From the NCBI RefSeq assembly GCF_019279795.1, contig NC_056725.1:1073316913-1073380912 (forward strand): a stretch of 64,000 bases of DNA, written 5' to 3'. The stretch comes from Protopterus annectens (Eukaryota > Chordata > Ceratodontiformes > Protopteridae). Positions 24,782 through 37,213 of this stretch are shown piece after piece. Each line of letters begins with the position of its first letter. Within the stretch, counting starts at the first letter, position 1. The position numbers and the translations under genes are program-made. Below the pieces are notes generated by a model that ran no database searches, was not told the origin of the DNA, and saw only the letters and a program-made list of their open reading frames with translations.

Positions 24782-25525
24782 TTAAAACAACAGAATAATG
24801 TATATCCAATTAGACCAAATCAAGTGTGTCACGATGGCATATAAGCAAAGTGGAGAGCTATGTATGGAGTCTACTATTTTTGCGGGACTGGTGCTGTTTT
24901 TCTTTCTTGGAGAGTAAGAAGAATGTTGGGGAAGATGCCTAGGAATCACTGGGTCAGGTAGGTAGGGTTGGTTAGGTAGCAGGTGCAGACATTCATGACA
25001 TAAAAGAGAGACAATGATGGAGATGGACATAGTGGGTTGGGGGACACTTGACTGGAGGTAGGTTGGAGACCTTGGAGGTGCATCCATGTCCAGCTTGAGA
25101 ACAGTGAGAATCTAGTCCTCACCCTCAGAACTTTTCATCACTGCCTCCTCTGTCAGCTGTCTGTGTCAGTACCAGACTTTGGATAATTTTGACAATATGA
25201 TGCATGATCTTTTCAATCCTGCCAATTCAGGCACCAAGGCCAGTCTATATAATGCTCCCAACAGCTCTGTCAGCTCCTGTCAGGTGACAAAATCACCACC
25301 TCCACTATTACTGTTACTAGAGGGTACTATTGCACCAGTAGCCAAGGCAGAGATACCTAACACAGGTGGAACATAAAGGGAAGGAGTTGTGGAGGCAATA
25401 CTGACAGGTTGTGACCCAGATGTGCTGGGTGTCTGTATTGAAAATGGTGGTATCGCCATAGCCACCTGTATAGATAAAGGAGGCCAGCAATGTAGATAAA
25501 AAGAGAAATATGGTTGGGGAAACAA
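24782..25525 (-). other. Pro/Ser/Thr-rich coding-like region, possible C-terminal part of Harbinger Myb-like protein
   Basis: Two minus-strand frames stay open (25,525-25,280 and 25,087-24,782), rich in Pro, Ser and Thr, with IQTPSTSGSQPVSIASTTPS in the first. Between them ELTELLGALYRLALVPELAG (about 25,275-25,215) looks like an amphipathic helix. Such a low-complexity linker followed by a helical C terminus is usual for the Myb/SANT-like accessory protein of PIF/Harbinger elements. The strand and order (downstream of the minus-strand transposase) match the arrangement of the Myb-like exon at 63,549 relative to copy B. No SANT domain was found nearby, so this remains a guess. Confidence 0.25.
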
Positions 25526-25837
25526 TAATGAGAGAATTAGATCAATGACATTGTCACATTACATAATTACTTCAATACAAAATGCAATACTACAAATACA
25601 TAAGTGCACCTTGGCCACATCCAGATATGATTGGTAGGCATAAATGCGCCATAAAATCAATCAATCACAATGGTATGATATGACTAATGGAATAATGTAT
25701 TTCACTATACCATATCAAATATCTGTTTTCAAAGTTAATAATTGCATAATAATTGCATTTGCAAATATTGAATTGTTAATGTCATGCAATATTGACATTA
25801 TTTTTTAAATAGCAGACTGTAAAAAATGAATAAGTGT

Positions 25838-25935
25838 CTCTGAGTATTGAACCCACACACTATTAATCTGATGTACTAATTGCCTAATGCAGTAACCAAG
25901 AGCCAATGGCTTGTTATAAAAGTTAAGGTATGCCT
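25838..25935 (-). mobile_element. tRNA-derived SINE head
   Basis: The minus strand reads GGCTCTTGGTTACTGCATTA and later GTGTGGGTTCAATACTC, a B-box-like GGTTCAANNC placed about 45 bp after an A-box-like start. No functional cloverleaf is formed. It lacks the LINE-like tail. Confidence 0.4.
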
Positions 25936-26480
25936 GATCAAGATAATATACAGGGATGTAGTGAGAATACTTATGGGCCCTGCAATCAGAACAGATGCTT
26001 ACTTATCCTGTGGCTCTTTTATGTAAATTAGTCTGTCCTGATACACCTCACTGCTTTCTGCTATCTGTGGTTTCAGCTAAACAGCAGAAAAAGAGAAAAA
26101 AGACATATGAAAACATAATGGATAAGTATGTTGACTGACTAATTAATGTCATATCATAGACAGGCTATGAGTCAGTATATTTACACACCTACACACACTA
26201 CAGCCCTCAGAAACACACTTACACATAGTAACCTAACTGAACCACAACACCAGAAGCACTGACTAAATGTCCCTTAACATCGGGATTTTAAACCTCACCC
26301 TTCTGGTGTTTCAGTACTGTGGTCTTTCGGACTTTAAGCCTCTTGATTACGTATGTTGGTATGTCAGGCAGTCGGTATGTGGTAGGTATCGCATTTATAT
26401 GTACCTCCATGGTTATGTAGATGTTGTTAACCTATCTATATATCTACATATATATGTATATCCCCATATATCGGCCTATA
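25936..26480. other. unassigned DNA, last part shared with 57,970-58,065
   Basis: Most of this shows nothing recognisable. From about 26,390 to 26,480 the reverse complement matches 57,970-58,065 (GGAGGTACATATAAATG versus GGAGGTACAGATAAATG, and GGTTAACAACATCTACAT versus GGTTAAAAACATCTACAC). This is one of the blocks common to Harbinger copies A and B. Confidence 0.6.
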
Positions 26481-26618
<138 letters not shown>

Positions 26619-26714
26619 TATATATAGCATACACCTTTCATTGGGTACATGCCGGTTTGTCCTATTTCCACACATTCCTACCTTTTGTGTTTTAACCTGT
26701 CAGTATACTCAACT

Positions 26715-26938
26715 GCCATTGGTACATCTCAGGTAGCTTAGTGGTAGGTTATTGTGAAGATTGTGTACATGGTTGTGTGTTCTAATCCTGGCAGTGGCAA
26801 TTTTACCTCTCAGAGCAAGCGCTGGTAGTGCAAGGGTGATTAATGCACATTTCAGCAGTTGTGTGTTCCAAATGTTTATTATTCTGTGTAATACTGCCTA
26901 TATATGCAAGCTGTGGTTAAGGTATACTATGTAACATG
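26715..26938 (+). mobile_element. tRNA-derived SINE
   Basis: The head reads GGTAGCTTAGTGGTAGGTTA (A-box region) and GTGTGTTCTAATCCTGG (B box). The body TTTTACCTCTCAGAG follows, then a stretch ending in a TATATGCAAGCTGTGGTTAA block. Head and body match the minus-strand copy at 55,570-55,785, which lies at the equivalent place in Harbinger copy B, so this SINE was inserted before the two copies separated. Confidence 0.65.
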
Positions 26939-26939
26939 T

Positions 26940-27215
26940 AAATCATCTGAGAAGATTCCTGTCATGGGTACTCCCCATTATTTGGAACTACATCCTTGAT
27001 TACATTATACAAAACCTCTCACTAACACTCCAGGGAATCCTTGCAGAGTGGGTGGGGAACAGTGGATACAACCCAGGGATCCCACAATTGGCTCTGCTCC
27101 ACAGAGGGACAGTTAGTTACTCAATGGGGTGGTGACAGCAGACACTTTTTGGCTATGCTTATGAGTGGCCTCGGGCAGTTAGGCGTGTACCTACCTATGT
27201 ATCTATGAACCTATG
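26940..27215 (+). mobile_element. CR1 3'-terminal fragment next to Harbinger copy A
   Basis: It carries CCCCATTATTTGGAACTACA, CAACCCAGGGATCCCA and an ending reading ATCTATGAACCTATG, as in other CR1 3' ends here. Its reverse complement aligns along its whole length with 50,190-50,460, the end of the antisense CR1 beside copy B. The body of the CR1 is absent in A. Confidence 0.88.
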
Positions 27216-27429
27216 CATACAGTATGGACACATGCTGATAGCTTAATTTACTGTTCAGGTATTGACTTACCTTGTGCCAATGGCAGTTGTGTGTACAATA
27301 GTTGGGGGCTACCAATGTAGGATGCACACAGTAGACCACCTATACATGTCAATTTACAGGTGGTCATGTGTGTGTGCCATCCATGTTGGCTGTGTGTGCA
27401 GGTGGAGAAGGGTATCAGTCCATAAGTGC

Positions 27430-28587
27430 CTACACTGTCAGTGTGCATGCTATACGTTCCCTCTTTGCCAAGGCATGGGCATACTGGGCATGCCTCCTTC
27501 TGCCTACTGGGGCTGGCACAGGGTGTTCATGGTCTGAGTCCCTCTGTGCCTGTGGGTCCCTTGGCAATGGTGGTGGGCTGGGAGGGCCTTCACCATTCTG
27601 TCCCTGCTGCAGCTGTTTCCGCAGGATCATATTGTGTAGCATGGCACATATTATGAAGATGTGGGCACACATGCCTGTAGAGTACTGCAAGGTTACACCA
27701 GATATGTCCAAGCAACGGAACCATGATTTCAGCATCCCAAACACGTGCTCTATGATGATTCTGGTTTCTGCATGTGCCTCATTATGGCTATCTTGCATGA
27801 CAGTGTGTGCATTTCTGATGGGAGTCATCATCCATGGTTCCAGTGCATAGCCAGCATCCCCCACCAGGTGGCCATATGGGATGTCCCCCCTGGCAAATAC
27901 CTGATACAGTTGTGAGGCATGCCAGAAGTGGGAGTCGTCATAGCTTCCAGGGCTGCCAGCACACACATCCATGATAATGCCCTGGGTATTGCACATGACA
28001 TGGCAGTTAATGGAGGGGAATCCCTTGCAGTTTATGTAGCGCCTAACCTGCTCACTGGGTGGTATCTTGATATGTATGTGCGTGCTGTCTATTGCACCCA
28101 GTACTTCCGGGTAGTCTGCCACACGGTGGAAGAGAAGCATATAGCTGGCCAACTCCTCCTGCATTCGGGGGAAGTACATGTGCTCATTGGCATGTGGTAA
28201 CATGGCATCCAGGAACTGGTGTAGTACCCTGGATGCTGATGCCTGTGAGATCCCCATGATATCAACAGTTGGCCTTTGAAAGGTACTTGTGGCTAGTATT
28301 CTCAAGCTTACACATATCTTCGTGTCCAATGGGATGGGTTCCCCTCTGTTATTTCTGGCTCTGAGGCATGGCCGGCACAGCTCAACAAGTTGCTGTATGG
28401 TGTCCTTGTCCACCCTGTAACTCTCTACTATCTCCAGATCATGTAGCCCCTGGTAAGTTACCCTGGGTCTGAACACTCTTCTCCTCCTCCGGTGGCTGAG
28501 ATGGTTGTTAGCATCATTCTCTGCACCACCGTCAGTCTCCAACACATGCTGGTGAATCAAAGCTATGGCAGCCCCTAACATGTACAT
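27430..28587 (-). CDS. PIF/Harbinger transposase, HARBI1-like, intact frame (copy A)
   Basis: One uninterrupted frame runs from 28,719 to 27,430 (429 codons). I place the start at the internal Met at about 28,587 because copy B begins at the same residue (MYILGAAIALIHQ) and both conserve sequence only from there, giving about 385 residues against roughly 350 for HARBI1. A basic patch RRRRRVF precedes a helix-turn-helix-like segment. The DDE_Tnp_4 nuclease follows, with catalytic Asp in VLGAIDSTHIHIKIP (residue 211 of the long frame), Asp in LVGDAGYALEPW (288) and Glu in IIIEHVFGMLKSWFRCL (324). The C terminus is Pro-rich with an RRRHAQ segment. It would excise and insert the element together with a Myb/SANT-like partner. 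No introns are needed. A splice-donor-like AAGGTAAGTCA lies about 160 nt past the stop and is conserved in copy B. Confidence 0.9.
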   Translation of the reverse strand: MYMLGAAIALIHQHVLETDGGAENDANNHLSHRRRRRVFRPRVTYQGLHDLEIVESYRVDKDTIQQLVELCRPCLRARNNRGEPIPLDTKICVSLRILATSTFQRPTVDIMGISQASASRVLHQFLDAMLPHANEHMYFPRMQEELASYMLLFHRVADYPEVLGAIDSTHIHIKIPPSEQVRRYINCKGFPSINCHVMCNTQGIIMDVCAGSPGSYDDSHFWHASQLYQVFARGDIPYGHLVGDAGYALEPWMMTPIRNAHTVMQDSHNEAHAETRIIIEHVFGMLKSWFRCLDISGVTLQYSTGMCAHIFIICAMLHNMILRKQLQQGQNGEGPPSPPPLPRDPQAQRDSDHEHPVPAPVGRRRHAQYAHALAKRERIACTLTV

Positions 28588-29822
28588 ATTAAAAGTTCCC
28601 AATCTGTATACACCAATGGTGCAGAGTGTCTGGGAATACACAAGTGTGTGTGTGGGGCTTTCACACCTTATACTATTATGCAATGGATGATGCTGGTGTA
28701 ATTGGGTGTGTATGTGCAATTCCAGCTGCAGGGTATCTTAATTATGGGTTTTACAGCAGGTACTGCTATTGTGGTGCCTTTGGTGTTGACTTACACTTGG
28801 CTGCCATGATTCATCTATTGCCTTTTACTTCATTTTTCAACCTGATTCTCCTCCCATTGTCAGGCATGCATCCAGCTGCCTGCTTTCTTGTTTTGTACTT
28901 TCACAACCCAGGATTGTGTTGCGAAATGTGTTATGTAGCTGATCTACTGCAAGTTTGCTTTGTTCTGCTGTGACAGTTCTCTTTTCTTTGCAGTACGGTA
29001 CCTCCCCTTTCCTGTTCTGCAGGTAGCTGCTAGCAGCCTTGTTAGCTGTTGCCAGTGGCCCACTGTGAGTTCCTAGGTGTTAATTACTCATTTGTACTCC
29101 AATTTCCATGCTGCAGCATTTCCTTATTGTTTTCCCGTATCCTTCCTGTTTGAGCTATGGTGTGCACCGCGCACAGCCGTTTACCGGGTTTCGAGCACGT
29201 TTTCATCCATGTTCACTTGCACTTTTGGTTACCTTGTGTGCTCTCGGCTAAGCAATGCTATGGCTAATTCCACACCCCTGTCCTGCAGCTTTGCTTAGCA
29301 ACAGGCAACCCGGCTTAACAATGCTCCAATGTGCTTACAGCTATGGTGGCACACCCCTCTCTTGATGTCATGTTTACCTCCAGGCCACACCTCGGTGTTG
29401 TACCACTATGCTGTGTGGTACATCCTTACACCTGCGGGGAGTTTGCAATTCAGTATTACTTGACTCATTTGTATGGCATTGAATATAAATTCCTAGTTAC
29501 CATGCAAAACACTGGCACAGACCATTAACAACCCTTGCGCTATGTTTGTGGTGTAGCATGCGTGCCATTGACTATTATGGGGACTTCATGAATTGTGTTA
29601 CATTGCAGTTTTATGACATTTAAATATATTTTCATTGTGATCCCGTTTGCGCACCGATGCACTGTGATTTTACTTTGCTTTAGTGTGGCCATGACATTAA
29701 ATGTTATTTTTTATGTGTTGTGCATCTTTTTTTATGCCATTGACTATATATTTAGCCACTGGCATATATTAACATTATAATATGTAAGTTTGGTCCGCTT
29801 TCATGGCTCCGATTTTATGTTT

Positions 29823-29860
29823 GAAAAAATGTAAACCGTTATTTTGGTTTACATTTTTTC
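29823..29860. repeat. conserved hairpin in Harbinger leader, copy A
   Basis: GAAAAAATGTAAACC is followed by an 8-nt loop and its exact reverse complement. The equivalent hairpin in copy B is at 47,552-47,590, and one base pair differs by a paired change. It may be a subterminal transposase-binding site or an RNA stem. Confidence 0.8.
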
Positions 29861-30095
29861 ATGCTTACACTATGCCTGCACCACTTCATGAATCATTATA
29901 TACCTTCATTTATATGCTACACTGCTGCACATGGGTTAATTAGCATACATGCGCAGGGAGCTGCGCAGCTCTGGCGTACGCTGGTGGTGCACATGGAAAC
30001 AGCTCGTACCTGAATCGCTCAGCGACCATATTTGGCGTTAGATCGCCGACGCTACGCCGGCACCTGGCGCAAGCTTCATGAATCCCGGGGAAAGA

Positions 30096-30699
30096 TTTTG
30101 TGGGGTGCATTGGCAGAATAGGCAATATGTAATTACTGCATTATTTTGCCATATGTGTATTTGATTAAGCAAAGTAATGTTTTCATCTGACATCAACATT
30201 TCTCATTATATGATCATGCATTGCAAAGTTTTGCAAGCATGAGATTTGAAGTAGTGGTTAAGGTAATCATTTCATAATTCCTGTTTTGAGAACAGGAAAT
30301 TTAGCTCATTACCACTTACATAGCATCTAATGCCATACCTCTAGCAGCTTACATTTGTCTTGCTTTCTATAGCATTTTCTGAAAAATAAAATTAAAAACC
30401 GTAAGATAAATAAATGGAAATATTTTGTAAACATCAACACATATCACGATTCTACAAATAAAAGTATTATCAGCAATAATTATTCTTTACAGTGTTGTCA
30501 GTGCATTCATAGTCTTTTTATGAGCCTACTTTAGTAGATCAAATTAACATATCGCTGAAAGTTAAATAAATGAGACGAAAATATCAAAATTTCACAAGAG
30601 CAAATGTTTACAAAACTGAAAAGCAAAACAATGAAAAAACACATAATGTATTTAAACATATTACTTCGAAACCAAAATGGACCTTTTTTAACATTTTTG
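30096..30699. other. unassigned DNA
   Basis: AT-rich, with no recognisable element. Confidence 0.4.
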
Positions 30700-30845
30700 T
30701 AGGGGGGGGCAACACCCCCTGCACCAGTCAAACCACATGCAAATTGTATATAACAACTCCGAAATCACACTATAGTGGAGGAATGGTAAATTTTCTGATC
30801 CTCATTCTACTGCGATCTCCTTTCAGAAGCTCAAAGTGGTGTCTA
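30700..30845. mobile_element. foldback MITE family, copy 6
   Basis: GGGGGGGGCAACACCCCCTG, then ACAACTCCGAAATCACACTA and TCATTCTACTGCGATCTCC repeat the family core in both senses. It ends near CAGAAGCTCAAAG, which resembles the ends of the copy at 46.6-47.0 kb. Confidence 0.6.
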
Positions 30846-33059
30846 ACATTCACAGCTGGTTCTTTCAAAATTATGTGTACATGTTTCTAAAATAAATATT
30901 TATCTTCCTTTTTCAGGTTTGTTGTTTGTACACACAATGCCGAGAATGCCGGGTGTGTGATATGTAATATCTGCCATGGTTTTTGCCGAAATGTAACACA
31001 AACTGGTAGAGTTACAATGCTAACATATAGCAATACCACAGAAAATAAGAAAATTAACATACTTTGGTGTTGCAGGCTTTGATTTTTTTTTTTTCATTGT
31101 AGTGAAGTTTTGGTTTCTTCATCTTGATTATTTTAATTTCGGTATTCTGTTAGTTCGATCTACTGAAGTCGATCCCTTTTTATAAGTATTATTATATGTT
31201 GTAATGTAGACAAACTTCAAATTATATTTTTTGTTTAACTTTTACAAGTTGTCATATTTTGGAAACAGTGCAACCTAGACATATACTGTTAAAATACTTT
31301 TGTTAACCAGATATAAGCCTTCACATGACAAGAAATTCATCTATGAGTGCGTGTTTATTGAGGTGTGTGCAGAAATATGACATATGCTCAATTGTATTAG
31401 TAGAAAAATAAATTGCACTGAATATCTCTCAAGAGGTATAACTTATAGTGTAAATATTAATGGCAGACTTCTTCAATACTGTCTAAGGTTTCATTAAATG
31501 TCATGCAACAATTTTTAAGTCACTTGGTGTTTGAAGTATTGAGTATATATGGAATAATTGTTCATTTTCATAACTACAAACAAGCAACTAGCAATATCTC
31601 GGGTATAGTGTAATATATATATGGATTTTGACAACAATGTTTCCTGTCTCCCACCACAGCATATCACACCATACCCCTCAATAACAGGTAAGACTGTTAG
31701 ATAGGAAAATATGAAAACATATATAAGAGACAAACAGTGACTAATTTCTCTCCTGCACGTCACCATAGATTAACATTCTTAGACTGTATTTCCTCTAATG
31801 CTGCCTATTATTAACTGAAAAAATTCTGGACACCATAATGAGTTATAGAGGTGAACTAGAAGTATACAGAAAGGTGTTATAAGTTTAAATGAGTTAAGTT
31901 CATGGAAGATTTTTTGCCTAGTCTGTATAAAAGGATCAGAAATATGGAGCCAGTTAAATAGCACTTTCAGTCTTATGGCTGTTTTGTTTACAGCCACCCT
32001 CTCTTTGTCACTAGCTGGGAAAGTATGGTGGATCATGAACAAAACTGAGGTCAGGATTTTTTTATGAAAAGTATTGCAGTAAAAAGAATGGGCGTGAAGA
32101 GGATTACAGAATATTATTCCAGTAAAGGAAATAGAATGGGAGTCCTCCAAAACTAAGAAGGAAGTAAGAACAGGGCAGTCCACGTAGACAGGCTAAGAAA
32201 CACTCTGAAGTACTCTTAGCATTGGGAAGTATAAAGGAATCATCTTTGCAAAACTACTAGTGGGGCTATAAACGGGCAAGATCAGACTGTTTTTTTTTTT
32301 TTTTTTTTTGCCATGATGTAACTCTGGTAAACTCATTATGTAATGCAGAGAAATGGATGGTTCTTGCTAATTCTTCCAGTAAAACCTCTAGCCTGAAGGC
32401 GGGGAAAGGACAGAGTTAAAAATCAGGCTAACTGGAAGAGAAATAAATAAGGTGATTCACATTCTCTAGACAAGTATTGATGGTCAAAAATGGGACTAAA
32501 CAGATTAAACTGACCTAAACCAGCAATAAATGCTATATCTTCTAGGAATAAAAAAGACAAAAATAACTGTTAGACTAAACAGAAATGATTTGTATGAGTA
32601 GGAAGTTCTGTTTTTTTGTACTTTTGCTTTTGTCTATGAAAAGGTATGTGATTGTTTATGTTTGTTAATTTAGGGTTTGCCTAAAGTAGCTAAGGCTCAT
32701 ATGATGTTAATTAACATTGAACTAGAGCAGGTATCTATTGATACCTATGCTTCAGTGTTAATACTTTTTCTTTCCTCACTTTTTTACATTTAACAAGTGA
32801 AGAGGTGAAAGGACTGATAATCTGCCTGTAACCTCAGAACTGAAGAATTACTGATGTCTCTATTTAATATCATAACAAGATTATATCCTGAGGAAGTACA
32901 CAGGCCATATTCAGATAAGTTTCTGATCTAATGTTTCCTGATTGTCCGTGTTTGCTGTTTATTCATTTTGATATTTGTAAAATTCTCATAGAGTATGCAT
33001 GTTTTTTTTCTACTACATTAACACCTAAAATTCATAAGGATAAGAAATTTGCTGTTGAG
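30846..33059. other. unassigned AT-rich DNA with one 134-codon minus frame
   Basis: Oligo-T runs occur at about 31,085 and 32,291-32,310. A minus-strand frame at 32,183-31,779 (134 codons, with FNWLHISDPFIQTRQKIFHE inside) is the only sizeable one. I do not recognise it and see no neighbouring pieces. It may be part of an old LINE or chance. Confidence 0.3.
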
Positions 33060-36000
33060 AGGTGATGGATAGGGAGGCAGAAATTGTGCTTAAAATGTTA
33101 AAAGATAATTAGAATAAGCAATGGGGAGGACTTACTGTAGTTCAGTTAATAGAGAGAGAAAGTTTGTAGCTGTGTCAGTAAAAAATAAGCCAACAGGCTC
33201 AACAGATTCCTAGCACTGGTAGATTTTCTGCCCAAGGGAAGTTACTGACACTGGACTCTACACAGGATCCCATGGGAAGGATGAGAAAAATAATTCTGAA
33301 AATGTTGGGGAAAACGCGATTAGGCATTCCCAAGTAATACAGGCCAATATAGGGAACATACTGGAGAAGATTCAGGTAGTAATTTCGAATACTGGGGAAC
33401 TTTCAAACCTGGTCACGAGGAAAAAGATATCACAGAGATTAAAAAGGGTAAGATGTCATATAGCCCTGTTGTAAGAAACAAAACTGAAAGACAGGGAAGC
33501 CTGTAAATTAAATGATAACTACTTTGCATATCATTATGTATACCGTGTTAAGGTAGAAGGGGAAAGGGGAATTGCTATTTTATTTAATAAGAAGGTAAGT
33601 TTAACAACAGGAAAATAATTTGCAGCAAGACAGGCTGGTGGCTCATTTGGTCAGGAATGACTGATGAAATGAAAATAGACCTAGCTAATATTTACAAACC
33701 CAGTATTGATGGGTGCCAGTTTTTATACAACCTTTTTCAGATATGGGAGAAAAATGTAACAGCAGAACTTTTAAAATTTATAGGGGGAGATTTTATTATA
33801 GTGTCGGATGCAAAGAAAGATATATATTTTACGTTAAAAGGAATCACAGGTCAGAGACCTGAAAATTTTGAAGCACAGTCTGGAAGAACAAAATAGGATA
33901 AATGTACAGAAGGAGCTCCATACAAATGAAAGAATTTATGCTTATTAGGAAGGAGAGGGAACAATGCATTTGACTAGATTACTTTTTTATGGAATGTCAA
34001 GAGCTGGAGAATATAGACACAGTGGAGATACAGGGTAGATATGTTTCTGCACCTGTGTTATTACAGTTAAGATATGAGATGTAGGGAGCTTAGAAGCTCA
34101 TGGAAGTGGGCCTGTTATAAATTGTAATTGCTTAGTAAGAAGCAAGTATTAGTAAATCTAGTAGAAAATGCTATATGACATAACTGGATAGTCAAAAGAG
34201 AAATACAGACCTATTGCTGGGATGTGGTGAAAGCAGCAAAAAGGGCCAGAATTATGCAGAAGAAGGAATACATAGAAGAGCAGTCTCAACTAAGACTGAA
34301 CAATATGAAAAGAAGTTCTGGGAGTTGCAGGGGGATATAGTAAAGTACAGGAATGTCTGGAAGTACATTTGTCAGAAAATAAGCATGGTTAGATGTCAAC
34401 TGAAAAGAGTGTCAATTACACAAACAGAAGCTGAATGTATCAGTTGCATACAGACTCCTCCAAGGTGACCTCTGTCTCCCACTCAAAGCAATCTCAGACC
34501 CCGCCTTGATGGGACTGCTGCATATCTACAAGTCAAGCTCCACATGAGTAACCCACACGCAACCTCAACCTGGTCTGTGACATCAATAGGATGTGATGGC
34601 AGGATAGATTTGTGTCCCAGAGACTCCCCCATCTGTGTAATAGACTCCCTCTCCATGTCAATCAGAGTACCTCATTATCCCTTTTTAAGTGCAACATGGA
34701 TAACTGGATGGGAAACAGAAAATACACCCCTGGAATTCCACCTGTGTACCTGCTGGACAGGGGCTTTGGGTACTGACTTGTCTACACATGGGCTAAACTC
34801 TTGGCTAAGCTTATAAGGGCCTCAGGTCCAATAGCCTACTAGCATCCTATGAGCCTATGATCCTATCAAAAGAGTTTAGTGGGTTAGTGAGGATGGTCAC
34901 CAAAAGTATATAACATGGTTGATTACAGAGAGGAGGAAAGAATAGCTTATTTCTAAGAGATTAACAACTAGAGTGGAAGTGATCACACAAGGTAATGAGA
35001 TTAGACAGACCTTATGGCTTGGTACCAAAATATACATATATGAAAAGCGATGTTTACAGGATCTGAAAACCTGATTTTTAGCAAGGGTTGAGACAGAAGG
35101 TGTAGTGTATAGATAATAGAGAGTTGCCTGATAGGGCAATCTCTTTGGAAGAATTTAAATAAGCTATACAGTGGCTTAAGTGTGGGGGGGGGGGGGGTCC
35201 CTGGGATGGATTTCCCACTGAAATTTAGAAATGAGGTGGCAAACATTTGTCAGACATTTTGTGAGGAATTTCTAATAGGAAAGTGGAGAGAGGTCAGATT
35301 CCACCAATTGTGAAACATGCTAGAATAATATTGCTTCCCAAACCATCAGATGGAATTAAAACAGTGATATTAAAATAGTAGTTTAAGTACTTGCAACAAA
35401 ACTGGATGCTCAGACTCCAAATGTTATAGAACTGGGCCAGAATGGGTTTGTTAAGAATAGAGAGGTAGCTCATTACTGGTGGACATTGGTATGCATTATC
35501 TATCAGTATCAAACAGCAGAGGGGGTGCAGGTTTAACCTTTTCAATATCAGGAAGGCATTTGATATGGTGGATGGGGACTTCTTATTAGTGACACTCAAA
35601 AATAGAGGTTTGGGAGGATTATTTATAGGATGAATTAAGGTGATGTGTTATACCCAAACATTCAATGTCTTGATAAATGGCAGATGTTCTAGGACAGGCT
35701 CAATTAATAGAGGTATTAAGCAGGGGTGGTCATTGTCCCCAGGTCTCTTCCTATTGCTTATGGAGGAGATGGCCAAGTTGATCAAAGCGATACTGTGACA
35801 GTTAAAGGAACAAGGAGAAGAAGAAGTGTGGTTTCAAAAGTACGTGGATGACTGTATATTAATGGTGAAAAGATGTCTGTGGTATTTCTGCATGTACTTG
35901 AATGTTTCTAATCATTTGACAATAAAGCAGGACTGGAATTTAATAAATGTAAAAACAAACTAATGTGAATTCCAAACAGGAGCGGGAAAGGGCAATGTGG

Positions 36001-36620
36001 AAATATTAAAGAAGCTAAGCTGACAATATACTTAAAATATACTTTAGAAGGAGCACATTTTCAAATGTTAGAAATACCATTAAGGAGAAGAACATACTTA
36101 ATTCACAGAGAGGGAGAATTAATATAATCCGGTTAATGGTCTTGCTGATAATTTGCTATCTCTCCCAAAATTTGCCTATAGATACCAATACACCAGAGTT
36201 ACAGGAGCTACAATCCATTCTAGAGAAGTATGTAGCCAATGAAGTTAGGAACAGGATAACAAGATGACAATTATTAGGGCCTCCATTTCAGAGAGGGTGC
36301 AGTTTGCCTCATGATCTTTGTTACTCCTTAGTCTTTAATTTGCCACAAATAAAGATATTACAGCAGGAAAGGCAGACAGAATGGAAAAATATAGCTTATT
36401 GAGGGAGTATCAGTATGTTTAATTCTGAGAATGACTGAGCAATGGAAAGAATATTTAAAAGGTTAGAGGCCATAAAGTGGGGGTCTTTGGAGAGGTGTCG
36501 GTCTCTGGGAAAATAGGCATCTTCAAACACTGATAAAAGTAGAGGACAGGCTAATCTGGGCCAGCTGTATTATGCTAAGTAAAATTGTCAGGTCCTTCAA
36601 GTTATGACCAGGGCATAAGA
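33060..36620 (+). mobile_element. L1-like LINE ORF2, decayed
   Basis: The endonuclease is visible as ETKLKDREACKLND (about 33,479-33,520), ERGIAILFNKKVSL (about 33,560-33,601) and IDLANIYKPSIDGCQFLYNL (about 33,675-33,735), then GGDFIIVSDAKKD. The RT shows IRKAFDMVDGDFL (about 35,550-35,587), GIKQGWSLSPGLF (about 35,711-35,750) and YVDD at 35,841-35,852, the catalytic motif. Order and motifs fit the L1/Tx1 group. The frame changes many times, and a CR1 tail is inserted at 34,440-34,865. An ORF1 was not recognised, so the copy is either 5'-truncated or too decayed upstream. A run of 12-14 G at about 35,184 is an odd local expansion. Confidence 0.75.
34440..34865 (+). mobile_element. CR1 3'-terminal fragment inside the L1
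   Basis: RLPHLCNRLPLHVNQSTSLS-type coding residues are seen at about 34,620-34,680, as in the other CR1 C termini. The 3' end reads AGGTCCAATAGCCTACTAGC and then ATGAGCCTATGATCCTATCA tail units. L1 coding sequence resumes on both sides, so the CR1 inserted into the L1. Confidence 0.85.
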
Positions 36621-36843
36621 TCTCAGTATGTAGGACTAAAGTTTTTAGATGTTTTTGATCAAATTATGAAAGATATTTTCTATTTCTTGTGATACATAGC
36701 ATGTCAAGGTAAATGTTAGCTAGGCAATAGAGCATCTGGTGAATGTTTATATTAGTTAATATGAATTAAAACAAAGAGTGAGAAGGTCAGACTGAAAAAC
36801 CAATCAGTAAAAACTAAATGAAAACTCCAGCCAAGCTAGAACT

Positions 36844-37213
36844 TCCAATGAGTGACCTCCCAAACCTCCTGTAACAGAGGCACATGGGATATATGCAAAT
36901 GACCCTTATGAACATCAGGTGCTTCAGCTATATGGCAATTCTGATTGCCCATGACTTTTACGTTTGAAGTCATTTTAATGGACAATTTCAGGCCAATAAA
37001 GCCAAACCCCACTAGCTATGGATATGCATATTTTGGCCTTGTTATGACCTTTTCAGCATAGCACAAGCAGAGTGATTGATTAAGCATAAGAAACACAGGG
37101 TTGTTATACTCAGCTGATGTCCATTATCATTATTACACCTGATGTTCATAAGGGTCATTTGCATATATCCCGTGTGCCTCTGTTACAGGAGGTTTGGGAG
37201 GTCACTCATTGGA
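36844..37213. mobile_element. MITE with 78-bp near-perfect terminal inverted repeats
   Basis: 36,844-36,921 is the reverse complement of 37,136-37,213 with very few differences. Ends are TCCAATGAGTGACCTCCC and GGGAGGTCACTCATTGGA. The 214-bp interior has no coding frame. A 15-bp direct repeat ATATTAGTTAATATG lies at 36,749-36,763 and 37,213-37,227 but begins 80 bp outside the left arm, so it is not a simple target duplication. The superfamily is not clear. Confidence 0.85.

Noticed and set aside
27368-27850. 160-codon plus-strand frame and other plus frames over 27.3-28.2 kb
   Set aside because: They are antisense shadows of the Harbinger transposase, with no own motifs.
31779-32183. 134-codon minus-strand frame
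   Set aside because: I recognise no domain, and composition does not stand out; listed only as part of an unassigned stretch.
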